DNA of 64,000 nucleotides from Legionella shakespearei DSM 23087 (GCF_000373765.1 NZ_KB892415.1:1-64000), one strand, 5' to 3'. Shown: positions 1 through 9,794, counted from the first letter of the stretch. Numbers and translations are program-made. The notes: generated by a model from the letters alone, not told the origin.

Positions 1-255
1 CCTAAAGCTAATGACAGTGGGCTGTTTAGCGGTTATCGGCGCGTAAGCTATGGACGGAGCGGGGTTAAATCTATGTTATTTATGGCAGCTATGGCGGCCA
101 GACGCTCTAACTCGTCATTGAAAACATTTTTTAATCAGCTTATTTCCGCTGGAAAGAAAAAAATGGTGGCATTAACTGCTTTAATGCGGAAAATCATTGT
201 TATTGCTAATGCCAGAGTGAGAGATGCAGGAACGAAGTTAAATGTGTCAAATTAG
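1..255 (+). CDS. IS110/IS1111-family transposase, C-terminal part (cut by window edge)
   Basis: The reading frame is open from the first base of the window to a TAG at 253-255, about 84 residues. It shows the pattern of the Transposase_20 end of IS110-type transposases: a DSG..SG.R.VS.GRSG stretch, then MLFMAAMAARRSN, then GKKKMVALTALMRK and an NARVRD end. These enzymes carry an N-terminal DEDD catalytic domain, which would lie left of the window, so it cannot be judged whether the copy is intact. The ATG at 73 is internal to this frame and is not a separate gene. No terminal inverted repeat is visible after the stop, as usual for IS110. Family call is fairly secure; activity is unknown. Confidence 0.8.
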   Translation, partial: PKANDSGLFSGYRRVSYGRSGVKSMLFMAAMAARRSNSSLKTFFNQLISAGKKKMVALTALMRKIIVIANARVRDAGTKLNVSN

Positions 256-330
256 GCAAATTTAAATCATTGAAAATATGTTCTGAAACATAGTTGATCT
301 CCTGAAAACGGTATGGTACCAATATTTGGA

Positions 331-368
331 GATCCTTCGCGCAAAAAGACGCGCTCAGGACGACGTGG
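331..368. repeat. REP-like repeat, family C, overlapping a gene 3' end
   Basis: This is one arm of a dispersed sequence reading gatccttcgcgcaaaaag then acgcgctcaggacgacgtgg. Other copies lie at 59241-59341 (two arms, inverted), 49861-49900, 50177-50204 and, degenerate, at 29466-29528. The repeat overlaps the last codons and the stop of the minus-strand gene that ends at 355. Confidence 0.8.
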
Positions 369-2592
369 AAGTCAGTTGTAATCCGCGGTCATCATCGCTT
401 AATGGTATGCCATCACTGAGTAGCGCACCATGTTCTGTTTGCTCGCTTTGAACTTTTTGCTGGCGTACTGCCTGCCGGAACTCTGCTGTGCTATGTAAGG
501 CTACAGGAACTGGCTCAGAAGCAGGGCCTGAGCCTGGATGTTCCGCTGCAAGCAAGGGTTCTCTTAATCGCTCTATCACGGGTTGGTCTATTCCAGGTAA
601 TTCTTGCACCGGCACTGGCTCATGTCGTTGCTCGCCTCTTTGCTGAGCATCAGGGATTTGTGGTGCTGCCGCATCAATACGATCAACTTTGACGTCAAGA
701 ATAGCGCGGTTAGCTGCATCTCTGATGTAATTGAGGCCGCTGGAGATCAGGTTGGTCAGCGGTTTTAAACCAAAACTGTTTTTAATTGCAAAACCTATTC
801 CCTGGAGTGCGTAGGCTATGGCTGCGGCAAAATATTTTAGGGGATTGCAGCCCAAAGTGCCTAACATCTCATTTGCCCGACGCCCAATATCCTGAATGGC
901 ATGCCCTACGACGTATAATGCACTTCCGCCTACATGCCCCAGATTTCCGGCAAAGCTGATTGCTTCTTTTAACACGCTGAGAGTGGTATGAACCAGTGCA
1001 GACAATACCTCCCTCGTTAATCCTGGGTCTGAAACCTGATATCGGCGTCCATGTTTATTTAAGACCTTGCCTAACATGGGCACTAAATCAGAAGTGCTTG
1101 ATGCTTTAAGCATTGCTATGAAGTGTTGCTCCAGTGCATCCAGAGCACGATGAAATTTTGTATTATCATCACCTGGATGATGGTTTACCAAACGCTGAAT
1201 TTCATTGCGAATTTCTTTGGCGCGATCATATTCAGGCCTTTCACCTGCAAAGTTCGCTTCAGACTTATTTCTTTGATAATTAAAGGTGGCCCGGTACACA
1301 TCCATTTCCAGTTGCGCTAATTTATTCATCTCTGGCGCGTATTGCCTGATCAGGTCGTTGGTTACCAAATTGGGGAACATTTGCTGAACTGTGGCGCAGG
1401 GTTCCAAAGAAGTCACTCCATTTGGTCCGATAACGCTGATTTGGTCTACCTGCTGAATCGGTCCTCTGGTCAGCTTCACATGGCCATCATCTACCAGTCG
1501 TTTGAATAATTTGGAATTGTCTCTTTTTAAAATAGCCAGTTCTGCTTCCACATCCTCTTTACTGCTGGCGCTGTCGTTGGGAAAGCGTAAATCAAAACGG
1601 TTTTTTTCGAATAAGTAATTAAACGCTTTAGGATAGGTAATTTTAAACAGTTCCCGTTCTAACTGATTGGTAAAAAAGTCAGAATTTTTAACATAAAAAT
1701 GCAGGTGCTCGTTGATTGATCTCGGGGCTCTGGGAACCGGCATGCCATCAAAGAGTTTGGTTTTCATTCCTGATTTTAGAAAGTCAGCGCGCTGTTCATG
1801 GTTTTGGCTGAACAATTCAAGTAATTGCTGGGCTGATGGATTCGCAACCAAATCACTTGGAGCACCCTCACTGTAAACAATCTGGGGTTTGGCATCATCG
1901 GTAAAGCGAGTGCCGTGCTGAGTTAAAAACTGATGCAATGAGTGCCAGGCAATTTGTGGTCCGGCAGTCATGTCTTTATTTTTTATTTTAATTAAATCAG
2001 AATGATTGCCGTACATAGGCAGCATAGAGACTTTCGTTGTTTGTGGCGAGTCAATAACCAAACGGGTTATGTCCTGGGGTTTAAAATCACGTCGCATTTC
2101 ATCCGTCTGAATCACGGTAACAACACTTTTAACATTGTCAGGAATGCGACGTCCATCCATTTTGCTTTTATCCGTCATACCAGCAACAGGATCCATAAGG
2201 AACAGGTTCAGGTTGATGTTTTGCAACTGGGTAAGGAGTTTTTTCTCTCCTGCGTCTAATTGCTTTCCTTCAAGCACTAATTGTTGTTCTTTCTCTGCCA
2301 GTTTTTTTTGTTCTTCTTTTAAATAATTCGCGATGTAAATAGAAGTAACTGAACCACGACTAAATCCCGCCAGATTGATGTTATGTGCATTGGCGTCTTG
2401 TCCTTTCAGCCATTCAATGATCTCATTAGCTCCTCTTCTGGCATTTGCTTCTACTTCAGTCCCTAAAAAGCCCGGGCCATCAATGTATGTTGATTCCCCT
2501 GGCCTGCAGGCCTTTGAAAATTGGGAAATGATATTATTGGTTTGAGCCTGACTTTCCCCGGTACCGTAACAAAAGACAGTGAAGGTTGCCAT
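355..2592 (-). CDS. Tle1-like (DUF2235-type) serine hydrolase, candidate secreted effector
   Basis: The 745-residue protein has an N-terminal alpha/beta-hydrolase domain of about 200 residues. I see a nucleophile elbow GFSRG (Ser78), an acidic residue in LFLMDPVAG (Asp134) and a histidine in YGNHSDL (His197). This is the order and spacing of the Ser-Asp-His triad of DUF2235/Tle1 phospholipase-like proteins. The remaining ~550 residues match nothing I recognise; they are mostly helical with hydrophobic stretches near 560-640 and end in a Glu/Pro/Gln-rich tail. There is no signal peptide, which fits a cytosolic or type IV-secreted protein. The start is supported by AGGAC upstream. The gene stands alone. 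The C-terminus TSTSS and stop lie inside a dispersed REP-like repeat, so the natural end may have been altered. Lipase activity and secretion are inferences. Confidence 0.65.
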   Translation of the reverse strand: MATFTVFCYGTGESQAQTNNIISQFSKACRPGESTYIDGPGFLGTEVEANARRGANEIIEWLKGQDANAHNINLAGFSRGSVTSIYIANYLKEEQKKLAEKEQQLVLEGKQLDAGEKKLLTQLQNINLNLFLMDPVAGMTDKSKMDGRRIPDNVKSVVTVIQTDEMRRDFKPQDITRLVIDSPQTTKVSMLPMYGNHSDLIKIKNKDMTAGPQIAWHSLHQFLTQHGTRFTDDAKPQIVYSEGAPSDLVANPSAQQLLELFSQNHEQRADFLKSGMKTKLFDGMPVPRAPRSINEHLHFYVKNSDFFTNQLERELFKITYPKAFNYLFEKNRFDLRFPNDSASSKEDVEAELAILKRDNSKLFKRLVDDGHVKLTRGPIQQVDQISVIGPNGVTSLEPCATVQQMFPNLVTNDLIRQYAPEMNKLAQLEMDVYRATFNYQRNKSEANFAGERPEYDRAKEIRNEIQRLVNHHPGDDNTKFHRALDALEQHFIAMLKASSTSDLVPMLGKVLNKHGRRYQVSDPGLTREVLSALVHTTLSVLKEAISFAGNLGHVGGSALYVVGHAIQDIGRRANEMLGTLGCNPLKYFAAAIAYALQGIGFAIKNSFGLKPLTNLISSGLNYIRDAANRAILDVKVDRIDAAAPQIPDAQQRGEQRHEPVPVQELPGIDQPVIERLREPLLAAEHPGSGPASEPVPVALHSTAEFRQAVRQQKVQSEQTEHGALLSDGIPLSDDDRGLQLTSTSS

Positions 2593-2773
2593 ATTTTGTC
2601 CTAAGTAGTTACTTCATTTTATTATAGCCAAAATTTATGAAGGAAATATGACGTGTTTATGAAGGAATTATTACGTATTTTCCTTTCAACCTGGAGAGGT
2701 GCAACTCCGTAAATATAATGCGTCAAAATATGTACTATAATTTTGGTGAAAATCAAAAAAACGGAGATCTGGC

Positions 2774-3670
2774 ATGTTCTGGAATCATGAAAAAGGAAAT
2801 CCAGAGGATACTGAGTTGATTCATCAATATTACATGGACATTATTAACTGTGTCCCTGATATTGTTTATTGGGTTGATATTGATTGTAATTTGCTGGGAT
2901 GCAATAACCATTTTGTAAAACTGCTGGGATTAAACGAATTACGCGATTTTAAAGGAACCCCTTATCAGCAAATGGAAAAACTGGCTCATTGGCCTCATGA
3001 TCGGGTTGAGTCATTCAAACTGGATGACATGAATGCTCTTTTTTCTGGCAACGCCCGCTATGGTGTTGAAGAAAAACCGGTACAGAATAAAAATAAGAAA
3101 AACATTTATTTTAAAGCCAATCGCGTTCCCATTTACGACGAAAATAAAAAAATTGTTGGCCTGGTGGTGACTTTAACCGATATCAGTGCCACTAAAATGC
3201 AAGAGCAAAATGCAGTCCCCACCCTTATCGCAAAAGTAAACGAGATAACCAACACCGGGCATTTGCCTACGGTTTTAATGATAGAAGACAATGTTATTGC
3301 CCAAAATGTAGAGAAAGCACTGCTCACCGCTCTGAATTGTCAGGTAGATATCGCTGAATCAGGAGACAAGGCCTTGCAGTTATTTGGTCCTGGAAAATAT
3401 GATTTGGTTTTAATGGATATTGGCCTGGAAGATACCTCTGGATATGTAGTTGCTAAACAATTGCGTAATATGGAAAAAGATACTGACCATCACGTTCCTA
3501 TTATTGCCTTGACCGGTTATGAGGCCGATGTAGTTAAATACGATTGTGAGCAATATTTTATGGAAGGGGCAATTACCAAACCCTTAACCAGCGAACAGGC
3601 GGAACAAATCATAAAACATTATGTTTATCATATGGATATTCCGGTGAATGGTTTAAAAAGCAGTGTGTAA
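2774..3670 (+). CDS. PAS domain-response regulator receiver protein
   Basis: This 298-residue cytoplasmic protein has an N-terminal PAS domain (about 20-145) followed by a CheY-like receiver (about 165-285). The receiver keeps the acidic pair Glu171/Asp172, the phospho-acceptor Asp215 in LVLMDIG, Thr247 and Lys269 in ITKP, so it should be phosphorylatable. There is no histidine-kinase, ATPase, DNA-binding or GGDEF domain, so output must go through a partner protein. The start has GGAG upstream. No kinase gene is adjacent. The fold assignment is secure; the signal sensed and the partner are unknown. Confidence 0.85.
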   Translation: MFWNHEKGNPEDTELIHQYYMDIINCVPDIVYWVDIDCNLLGCNNHFVKLLGLNELRDFKGTPYQQMEKLAHWPHDRVESFKLDDMNALFSGNARYGVEEKPVQNKNKKNIYFKANRVPIYDENKKIVGLVVTLTDISATKMQEQNAVPTLIAKVNEITNTGHLPTVLMIEDNVIAQNVEKALLTALNCQVDIAESGDKALQLFGPGKYDLVLMDIGLEDTSGYVVAKQLRNMEKDTDHHVPIIALTGYEADVVKYDCEQYFMEGAITKPLTSEQAEQIIKHYVYHMDIPVNGLKSSV

Positions 3671-3765
3671 ATCCAATTTCCTGTGCGCGGAAGTATGAAG
3701 TACAATTGAGTGTAAGCACAAAATAAGAACATTTACAAAGGATTACTATTTAAAAAGGATTACTA

Positions 3766-4386
3766 ATGTACACACTATATACCTACGGTACCCCCAATGG
3801 TTTTAAACCGACCATTATGCTGGAAGAGTTGAAAGAACCTTATACGATTAAATTGATTGATATAACTCAAGGCGAACAATTCCAGCCGGATTTTCTCAGC
3901 ATTTCACCAAATAATAAAATACCTGTTTTATATGATGCAAGTAATGATTTTTATCTGACCGAAAGTGTAGCTATTCTGCAGTATCTGGCAGAAAAGCACA
4001 GACAATTTTTACCAGAAGCATTAAAAGATAAATATGCGGTTGTCCAATGGTGCTATTTTCAGGCTGCACATATAGGTCCTATGCTGGGGCAGTTCGGATA
4101 TTTTCATCGCTTTGCAACAGAGGATGTTCCCTTCGCCAAGAAACGTTATGCGGATGAAAGCCTGCGTCTTTTTGGGGTCTTGGAAAAACAACTGGCTAAA
4201 AATCCTTTTACGGGCGGCTCTGTTTATACCATTGCTGATATGGCAATCTGGCCATGGATTTGGTGCTTTCAGACCATCTATGAACAAACTGTCGATGCTG
4301 AATTGTTTCCCAATTTAATGGCCTGGTATAAGCGCGTGAATGAACGACCCGCCATTAAAGCGACTTTAGCAGCTTATGGCCGTTAA
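3766..4386 (+). CDS. Glutathione S-transferase family protein (YfcG/Ure2-like)
   Basis: The 206 residues have a thioredoxin-like N-domain (1-80) and a helical C-domain (90-200). The N-terminus YTYGTPNGFKPTIMLEEL, the NKIPVL segment with the cis-proline, and the ESVAILQYLAE glutathione-contact motif fit the Nu/Ure2-like class (E. coli YfcG, YghU). Such enzymes use glutathione for disulfide reduction or conjugation. Start is supported by AAGGATT eight bases upstream. A short REP-like hairpin follows the stop. The family is secure; substrate is not inferable. Confidence 0.88.
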   Translation: MYTLYTYGTPNGFKPTIMLEELKEPYTIKLIDITQGEQFQPDFLSISPNNKIPVLYDASNDFYLTESVAILQYLAEKHRQFLPEALKDKYAVVQWCYFQAAHIGPMLGQFGYFHRFATEDVPFAKKRYADESLRLFGVLEKQLAKNPFTGGSVYTIADMAIWPWIWCFQTIYEQTVDAELFPNLMAWYKRVNERPAIKATLAAYGR

Positions 4387-4392
4387 TGGATT

Positions 4393-4427
4393 GTAGCCCG
4401 TATTAGCAGCAGTGTAATACGGGTTTA
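4393..4427. repeat. REP-like hairpin, family A (degenerate)
   Basis: The sequence gtagcccgtattagcagc followed by gtgtaatacggg forms a hairpin just after the transferase stop. It is a diverged copy of the family A repeat seen best at 45201-45290. Confidence 0.65.
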
Positions 4428-4544
4428 GCTTCATGGCAGTCCCCTTGTCCTTTGATTATTCTCAAATAAGATCCTATCATTATAAGTACAGTTTTGGTTC
4501 ATTGTGGTCGCAAATAATCCATGATAGATAAGAAAGGAAAGTCC

Positions 4545-7451
4545 ATGATGTCTATCCATTTAAATGATCAGCGATTGGATGTTGATCATTTAAATGAACA
4601 TTATTATTTCGAACGCAAATTAATCAGTCGTCTGATAGAGTACTGTCATAATGATATTACGTTGCGTGAGCTGTGCCATTTTGCATTGGAGCAGCTGGCA
4701 AAGCATCCTTTATTAACCCATACTGCTACTGCTATTTGGCATTATGATGCATCCAATCTCAGTATTGTTGCCTCACATCATTTAAATTTCGATATTCAGG
4801 ATGAGCTTAGCGAGCTGTCGACTTCATTAAAAGATTGGCCTTTATTAAAAATGAACTATGTATTGTTGGACGATTATTTTGTGGAGCACGTGAAAAGCCG
4901 TATTGATGTAAGTCTGGAATCATCACATGAAAGTCATTTTGCTGTCAGTTTCTGGCTTCATGCTACCGATCCTCCAATACACTTGTTAACTCCCTTTTTT
5001 AACGACTTTTTTGGCATTGTAACTTTATGTTTATCCAGATTAATCATTAAAAACAGAGAAAAATTGTTAAGCACAATTTTGGAACAAGCTGGTGATATTA
5101 TTGAAATCACTAATGAAGAAGCTGTTATTCAGTACGTCAACCCGGCGTTTGAAAAAATTACCCTGTACAGTGCCTCAGAAGCAATCAACAAAACGGTTTC
5201 CTCTTTGTTACGCTCACCCAAAGAGAATATCAGATTATTTAGCCAAATCAGAGAGGATCTTGAGTCAGGAAAGACCTGGCGCGGCCAGATAAAATCAAAG
5301 AAAAAAGACGGTACGGACTGGATTGCTCAAACTACTGTAGTCCCCATAATGGACGAACAGGGTAATGTGATTCAGCATGTTGCCGTGAAACAGGATATTA
5401 CAGAACAGGTTCAGCAATTTAACCAACTGAAAATCAGCGAAGAGCGTTATAGAAATCTGATGAATGCAGCAGCTGATGCAATTTTTATTCATGATTTACA
5501 AGGCCACTTTTTGGAAACAAACACGTCAGCCTGCCTGTCGCTGGGATATACCCGTGATGAAATTTGTAATTCCTATGTCTGGGATATTGAGATAGGGGCA
5601 ACGCCGGATGCTTTAAATCAGATGTGGGCAGAGTTGCAGCATGGGCCCGTAAGGCTTGAGGGACGCCACAGGCGCAAAGATGGTTCTACCTTTCCCGTTG
5701 ATGTACGTTTGGGTATATTTAATGCCACCGGCGAAAAGCTGGTATTGGCGATTGTCAGAAATATCACTCTCCAGAAACAATTTGAAGACACGATAAGAAA
5801 ATTAACACGGGCACTGGAGCAAAGTCCGGTTTTAGTCATGATCACGGATAAATCGGGCACTATCGAATACGTTAATGCGAAAGTTCTTGAGCAAACCGGT
5901 TATTGTGCTGAAGAAATTCTCGGACAAAATACCCGTATTTTTCAATCGGGAAAAACACCAATAGATGTTTACAAAGCCATGTGGGATAAATTAAGTAATG
6001 GTCATGAATGGCGTGGTGAATTGCTGAATAAAAATAAAAATGGCGAACATTTCTGGGTATCTGCCATCATTTCTCCTATGCGTAACGATGATGATGAGAC
6101 AACTCATTATTTAGCTGTAATGGAAGACGTGTCTCAGAAGAAAAGCTACGAAGAAATGCTTAAATATCAAGCAACTTATGATAACTTAACCAATTTACCC
6201 AATCGCGTTTTTGGCGTTAATAAGTTGGAACGTGCCATTTCAAAAGCTCATTTGGGAAAAAGGAAACTGGCTGTTTTGTTTCTGGATTTGGATGAGTTCA
6301 AGCAAATCAATGACTCGATGGGACATGCCGCTGGTGATTTATTATTGAAAGCCTTGTCTGAACGCTATCAGACTATTATCAGACAAACAGACACGCTGGC
6401 TCGTCTGGGAGGCGATGAATTCATGTTAATTGTGGAACATTTGAATCATACTGCTGATGCTGAGCGTATTGCGAAAAAATGTCAGGAAGCCTGCTTTAAA
6501 CCATTCATGATTGAATCTCGAGAGTTATCTATTGCATCAAGTATAGGTATTGCTATTTTCCCGGATCATGGGCGTGATGCCAAAACGCTGATGCGTAACG
6601 CCGATACAGCCATGTATCAAAGTAAAATGAAAGGTAAAAACAGCTGGACTGTTTTTAACAATGCTATGGCTGGAGTGGCAACCAATCGTATTCGCATTAA
6701 ATCAGAATTAAGGAATGTATTAAACCGTAATGAGTTGTCCTTGTATTACCAGCCCATTGTCGATGTGAAAAATAATAAAGTTATTGCTGCAGAAGCCTTG
6801 TTACGTTGGCATAGCTCTTCCTTAGGGTATGTCATGCCAGATCAGATTATTCCAATAGCTGAAGAAACCGGTTTGATTGTTCCTTTAGGTTACTGGATTT
6901 TGAAACACGTCTGTTCTCAGTTGAGGGAATGGCAAGCAGTCACAGGTAAGGATTTAAAGATTGCGATCAATATTTCTACGGTGCAATTGAAGCAAAGGGA
7001 TTTTATCAATAAATTAAAATTGATTTTGCAAGAAGCAAAAATAGCACCGGAATCGCTTATTTTTGAAATCACGGAATCGGCATTCATCGATGATTCAAAA
7101 TTGATTTTGTCTCAGCTTAATCAGCTTAATGAAATGAACATACATTGTTCTCTGGATGATTTTGGTATGAGTTATTCATCGCTGAGTTATATTCGTTCCT
7201 ATCCCGTTAAAAGCTTAAAAATAGATCGTATCTTTATTCAAAGAATTAATTCGAATAATAATGATTTAAGTTTGATCAACAGTATTATCGCCATGTCCAG
7301 AAATTTGAAACTGTCGGTTATTGCCGAGGGAATAGAAACAGAAGAACAATTGGATTTGGTGCGTTCCATGAATTGTGACATGGTACAAGGATGGTATTTC
7401 TCCAAGGCTCTTCCCGGAGATGAATTTTTATCGTATCTGAATGATGAATAA
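4545..7451 (+). CDS. PAS-PAS-PAS-GGDEF-EAL bifunctional c-di-GMP signalling protein
   Basis: About 968 residues and cytoplasmic. An unassigned N-terminal region of ~180 residues, possibly GAF-like, is followed by three PAS domains (about 190-300, 310-425, 430-545), GGDEF (~555-715) and EAL (~725-968). The cyclase has an intact RLGGDEF with an inhibitory RxxD site (RQTD) five residues before it. The phosphodiesterase keeps EALLRW, INIST, FEITES, DDFG, the IDR lysine context and AEGIE, so both activities look possible. I chose ATG 4545 because AAGGAAA lies just upstream; ATG 4521 in the same frame has no such site. It is a single gene. Which activity dominates cannot be told from sequence. Confidence 0.9.
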   Translation: MMSIHLNDQRLDVDHLNEHYYFERKLISRLIEYCHNDITLRELCHFALEQLAKHPLLTHTATAIWHYDASNLSIVASHHLNFDIQDELSELSTSLKDWPLLKMNYVLLDDYFVEHVKSRIDVSLESSHESHFAVSFWLHATDPPIHLLTPFFNDFFGIVTLCLSRLIIKNREKLLSTILEQAGDIIEITNEEAVIQYVNPAFEKITLYSASEAINKTVSSLLRSPKENIRLFSQIREDLESGKTWRGQIKSKKKDGTDWIAQTTVVPIMDEQGNVIQHVAVKQDITEQVQQFNQLKISEERYRNLMNAAADAIFIHDLQGHFLETNTSACLSLGYTRDEICNSYVWDIEIGATPDALNQMWAELQHGPVRLEGRHRRKDGSTFPVDVRLGIFNATGEKLVLAIVRNITLQKQFEDTIRKLTRALEQSPVLVMITDKSGTIEYVNAKVLEQTGYCAEEILGQNTRIFQSGKTPIDVYKAMWDKLSNGHEWRGELLNKNKNGEHFWVSAIISPMRNDDDETTHYLAVMEDVSQKKSYEEMLKYQATYDNLTNLPNRVFGVNKLERAISKAHLGKRKLAVLFLDLDEFKQINDSMGHAAGDLLLKALSERYQTIIRQTDTLARLGGDEFMLIVEHLNHTADAERIAKKCQEACFKPFMIESRELSIASSIGIAIFPDHGRDAKTLMRNADTAMYQSKMKGKNSWTVFNNAMAGVATNRIRIKSELRNVLNRNELSLYYQPIVDVKNNKVIAAEALLRWHSSSLGYVMPDQIIPIAEETGLIVPLGYWILKHVCSQLREWQAVTGKDLKIAINISTVQLKQRDFINKLKLILQEAKIAPESLIFEITESAFIDDSKLILSQLNQLNEMNIHCSLDDFGMSYSSLSYIRSYPVKSLKIDRIFIQRINSNNNDLSLINSIIAMSRNLKLSVIAEGIETEEQLDLVRSMNCDMVQGWYFSKALPGDEFLSYLNDE

Positions 7452-7509
7452 GCTTATGGGTTGAATCCTCTCTTTGTTATACTCGCCCTTTTTATATAGG
7501 ATTCTCTGA

Positions 7510-8523
7510 ATGTATTCTCTAGACTGGCCGCGTATTTATGGCATTCCCAAATCAACTGCATGTTTCAAGCTTAGCCCAGAGGATTTTCAGGTTAATGAGT
7601 TTTTTGAGGGTGAATTCAGCGGGGAAGGGGAACATATCGTTATCAAAGTTGAAAAACGGGGTTTAACCACGGAGGAACTCATCAAGTCCCTTGCGCGTTT
7701 AGTTAACAAACCGATAAAGCTCATTAGTTATGCAGGATTAAAAGACCGGCAGGCATTAACTACTCAATGGCTGAGCATCCATGCCCCTGGAGAAGAAATA
7801 GCTGGGATAGAGACGCTTGAAGCACCAGGGTGGCGAGTTATTGAAAGCACGCGCCACAATAAGAAATTACGCCCCGGTTTTTTAACGGGCAATCATTTTA
7901 TAATGAAATTAAGGGATATTTCTGATGAAGAGGATTTAGTCGCACGCATCGAGGCAATCAAGGTATCAGGCGTTCCTAATTATTTTGGCGAACAGCGATT
8001 TGGCCGTGAAGGCGGTAATTTGATAAAAGCCGAGGAAATGCTCGTTCAGGGGCGTAAAGTTAAAGACCGATTTTTGAAAGGGATGTATTGCTCCGCAGCA
8101 CGTTCATGGCTGTATAATTTAATTTTATCAAAGCGGGTAATGAACCGGACATGGAATGTGCCAGTTGCTGGCGATGTTATGCAATTGGGTGGTTCTAATA
8201 GTATTTTTGTTATTGATGAAGTGGATGAGCACATACAGCAGCGCATCAAAGAAAGAGATATTTCACCTGCCAGTCCATTGCCAGGCAAGGGAAAAAATAG
8301 GGTGAAAGGAAAAGCCGCGGAGCTTATCAATGAGGTTTATGCTGACAGGATGCCGCTGATCAATGGCCTGATCCAGTTTGGCGTGGAGGAGGCCTGGCGA
8401 TCTAATGTGCTCTATGCCGAAAATTTTGAATACACCATCAAAGATAAAGTAGCCGAATTGTCCTTCACCTTACCTGCCGGAGCCTACGCCACCGTAATTC
8501 TGCGCGAATTGACACTTTACTAA
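7510..8523 (+). CDS. truD: tRNA pseudouridine(13) synthase TruD
   Basis: The 337-residue protein is of normal length for TruD, which isomerises U13 of tRNA-Glu and other tRNAs. The catalytic aspartate is Asp79 in [13 protein letters not shown]. The family motif [14 protein letters not shown] sits near residue 160, and the TRUD insertion domain follows (around 195-300). The start has GGATT upstream. It is a single gene with a promoter region squeezed into the ~58 bp after the preceding signalling gene. Annotation is secure. Confidence 0.95.
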   Translation: MYSLDWPRIYGIPKSTACFKLSPEDFQVNEFFEGEFSGEGEHIVIKVEKRGLTTEELIKSLARLVNKPIKLISYAGLKDRQALTTQWLSIHAPGEEIAGIETLEAPGWRVIESTRHNKKLRPGFLTGNHFIMKLRDISDEEDLVARIEAIKVSGVPNYFGEQRFGREGGNLIKAEEMLVQGRKVKDRFLKGMYCSAARSWLYNLILSKRVMNRTWNVPVAGDVMQLGGSNSIFVIDEVDEHIQQRIKERDISPASPLPGKGKNRVKGKAAELINEVYADRMPLINGLIQFGVEEAWRSNVLYAENFEYTIKDKVAELSFTLPAGAYATVILRELTLY

Positions 8524-8623
8524 CGCCATAACGCGTAGCCCGGTCTGCTTGCAGCCGGGATCGAAGTGGCAACGAACTTTAATATAAGCCCCGAGAGATT
8601 GTGCCAGCGTTACAACCCTGATC
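8524..8623. repeat. Short gap with REP-like fragments
   Basis: tagcccggtctgcttgcagc then cgggatcgaagtggcaa (from about 8536) matches the inverted sequence at 49960-49996 and 59605-59632. The 16 bases ccgagagattgtgcca at 8591-8606 occur exactly, inverted, at about 59428-59443. Confidence 0.6.
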
Positions 8624-9592
8624 TTAAAAACTAAGATCAATCCCACCTATCGCGAAATATGGGGTAGTTACCTGAGCGCCATGATAGCACTCAAACAGAG
8701 GAATCCCCACTCCAAAGTAGGCTGATAGAGTAGATTTAACATTGGCTCTAATCCCGGGCATGATAAAAAGGGTTTTTCCTCCGCTATCGGGCTCAATGAC
8801 TCCGTTTACTTTGTTGTACCCTGCAAATTCTCCAAGCAATTCAACGATGCCGTCTAAATTATAGCGTTCCTTTTTGTCGCTATAGACTTCAAGAGAAGCG
8901 GCAAAATTATAGTCAAATAATGCGCCTAATGTGGTTTGCTGTGATCCCTGTAAGGGGCGGGTATAAAGCAAATTACCGCCTAATAAAAATTTGTCCCAGC
9001 TTTTACTGACTATCAGGCCGCCAAAGGGAGTCCATCCCCCGGAACCCGGTTGATCTGCCGCAGATAAAAGCATGCCTTTTTTGTCACGTACTGTCGTTTT
9101 ACCAGTCGGTGCATTGGTTCCTAACAATAAACCTGTAGAAAACAGTGATTGTTCCTCGCTCTTTATTTGTATTAATGAATACAACGTGGCATCACTGGTT
9201 CCAGAAACCCCTTGATTGAGAAAAGAGTAATCACTCATATCCTCAATATCAATTGCACGCAACCTGAACGTATAAGTGTAGGGAAGAGAAGCTCCCACTG
9301 TGATTTTTTCGCCCAGGCCGTAATTAACCATAAAATAATTAACAAAAGATCCCGTTTGGCTTTCTGCTGTAGGGTGCATGAGCAAGGTTAAATCGGATAG
9401 TGGTTTATTTGCATAATACTCAGATCGCTGGCTAACGCCCCATGTTCCTACGTCCATCACATCCGCTGTCGTGGTTGTAATCGGCGAGCCTACTCCTGTC
9501 GAGTAATTCAGTGACTGATGCTCCGGTGCTGCATAAACCTTGAAAAAGCAACAGCAGGTTAAACAGAGCAGGATTCTTGTTATTGTTTTCAT
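8624..9592 (-). CDS. Putative outer-membrane beta-barrel protein
   Basis: The 322-residue protein begins with a signal peptide (MKTITRILLCLTCCCFFKVYA, cut after AYA-type residues). The rest is rich in alternating polar/aromatic strands and ends in DLSF, a typical terminal phenylalanine for barrel insertion. The pattern resembles the large uncharacterised outer-membrane families annotated as 'transporter' or phenol-degradation MetA-like. I see no catalytic motif. The ribosome-binding site is weak. It sits alone, convergent with truD. Location is a fair inference; function is unknown. Confidence 0.65.
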   Translation of the reverse strand: MKTITRILLCLTCCCFFKVYAAPEHQSLNYSTGVGSPITTTTADVMDVGTWGVSQRSEYYANKPLSDLTLLMHPTAESQTGSFVNYFMVNYGLGEKITVGASLPYTYTFRLRAIDIEDMSDYSFLNQGVSGTSDATLYSLIQIKSEEQSLFSTGLLLGTNAPTGKTTVRDKKGMLLSAADQPGSGGWTPFGGLIVSKSWDKFLLGGNLLYTRPLQGSQQTTLGALFDYNFAASLEVYSDKKERYNLDGIVELLGEFAGYNKVNGVIEPDSGGKTLFIMPGIRANVKSTLSAYFGVGIPLFECYHGAQVTTPYFAIGGIDLSF

Positions 9593-9700
9593 TGCTGGCC
9601 TGAAACCCGGGCATTTTGATAAACCTGTCCCGACATATTAATCCGTAATCACTTGTTTATTCAAGGATATTGCCAAGGTCTTTTGACAGACACTGGATCA

Positions 9701-9791
9701 CAGTGCTATTAAGTTAACGTGAGTTATGGAATTCCGCCGTCCCGCGGCTTGTCCGCGGGACGGCGGAGTAGCGCTTAACTTAATAGCAGTG
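9701..9791. repeat. MITE-like palindromic element, family D (small copy)
   Basis: Imperfect terminal inverted repeats (tgctattaagttaa on the left, ttaacttaatagca on the right) enclose a perfect 14-bp-stem hairpin at 9734-9766 (ccgccgtcccgcgg, loop cttgt). It is related to the larger element at 50006-50141. It lies downstream of frmB and could also act as a transcription block. Confidence 0.75.
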
Positions 9792-9794
9792 ACC

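Noticed and set aside
73-255. Separate 60-residue gene
   Set aside because: The frame is open upstream to the window edge and the whole stretch fits the transposase end; the ATG at 73 is internal.
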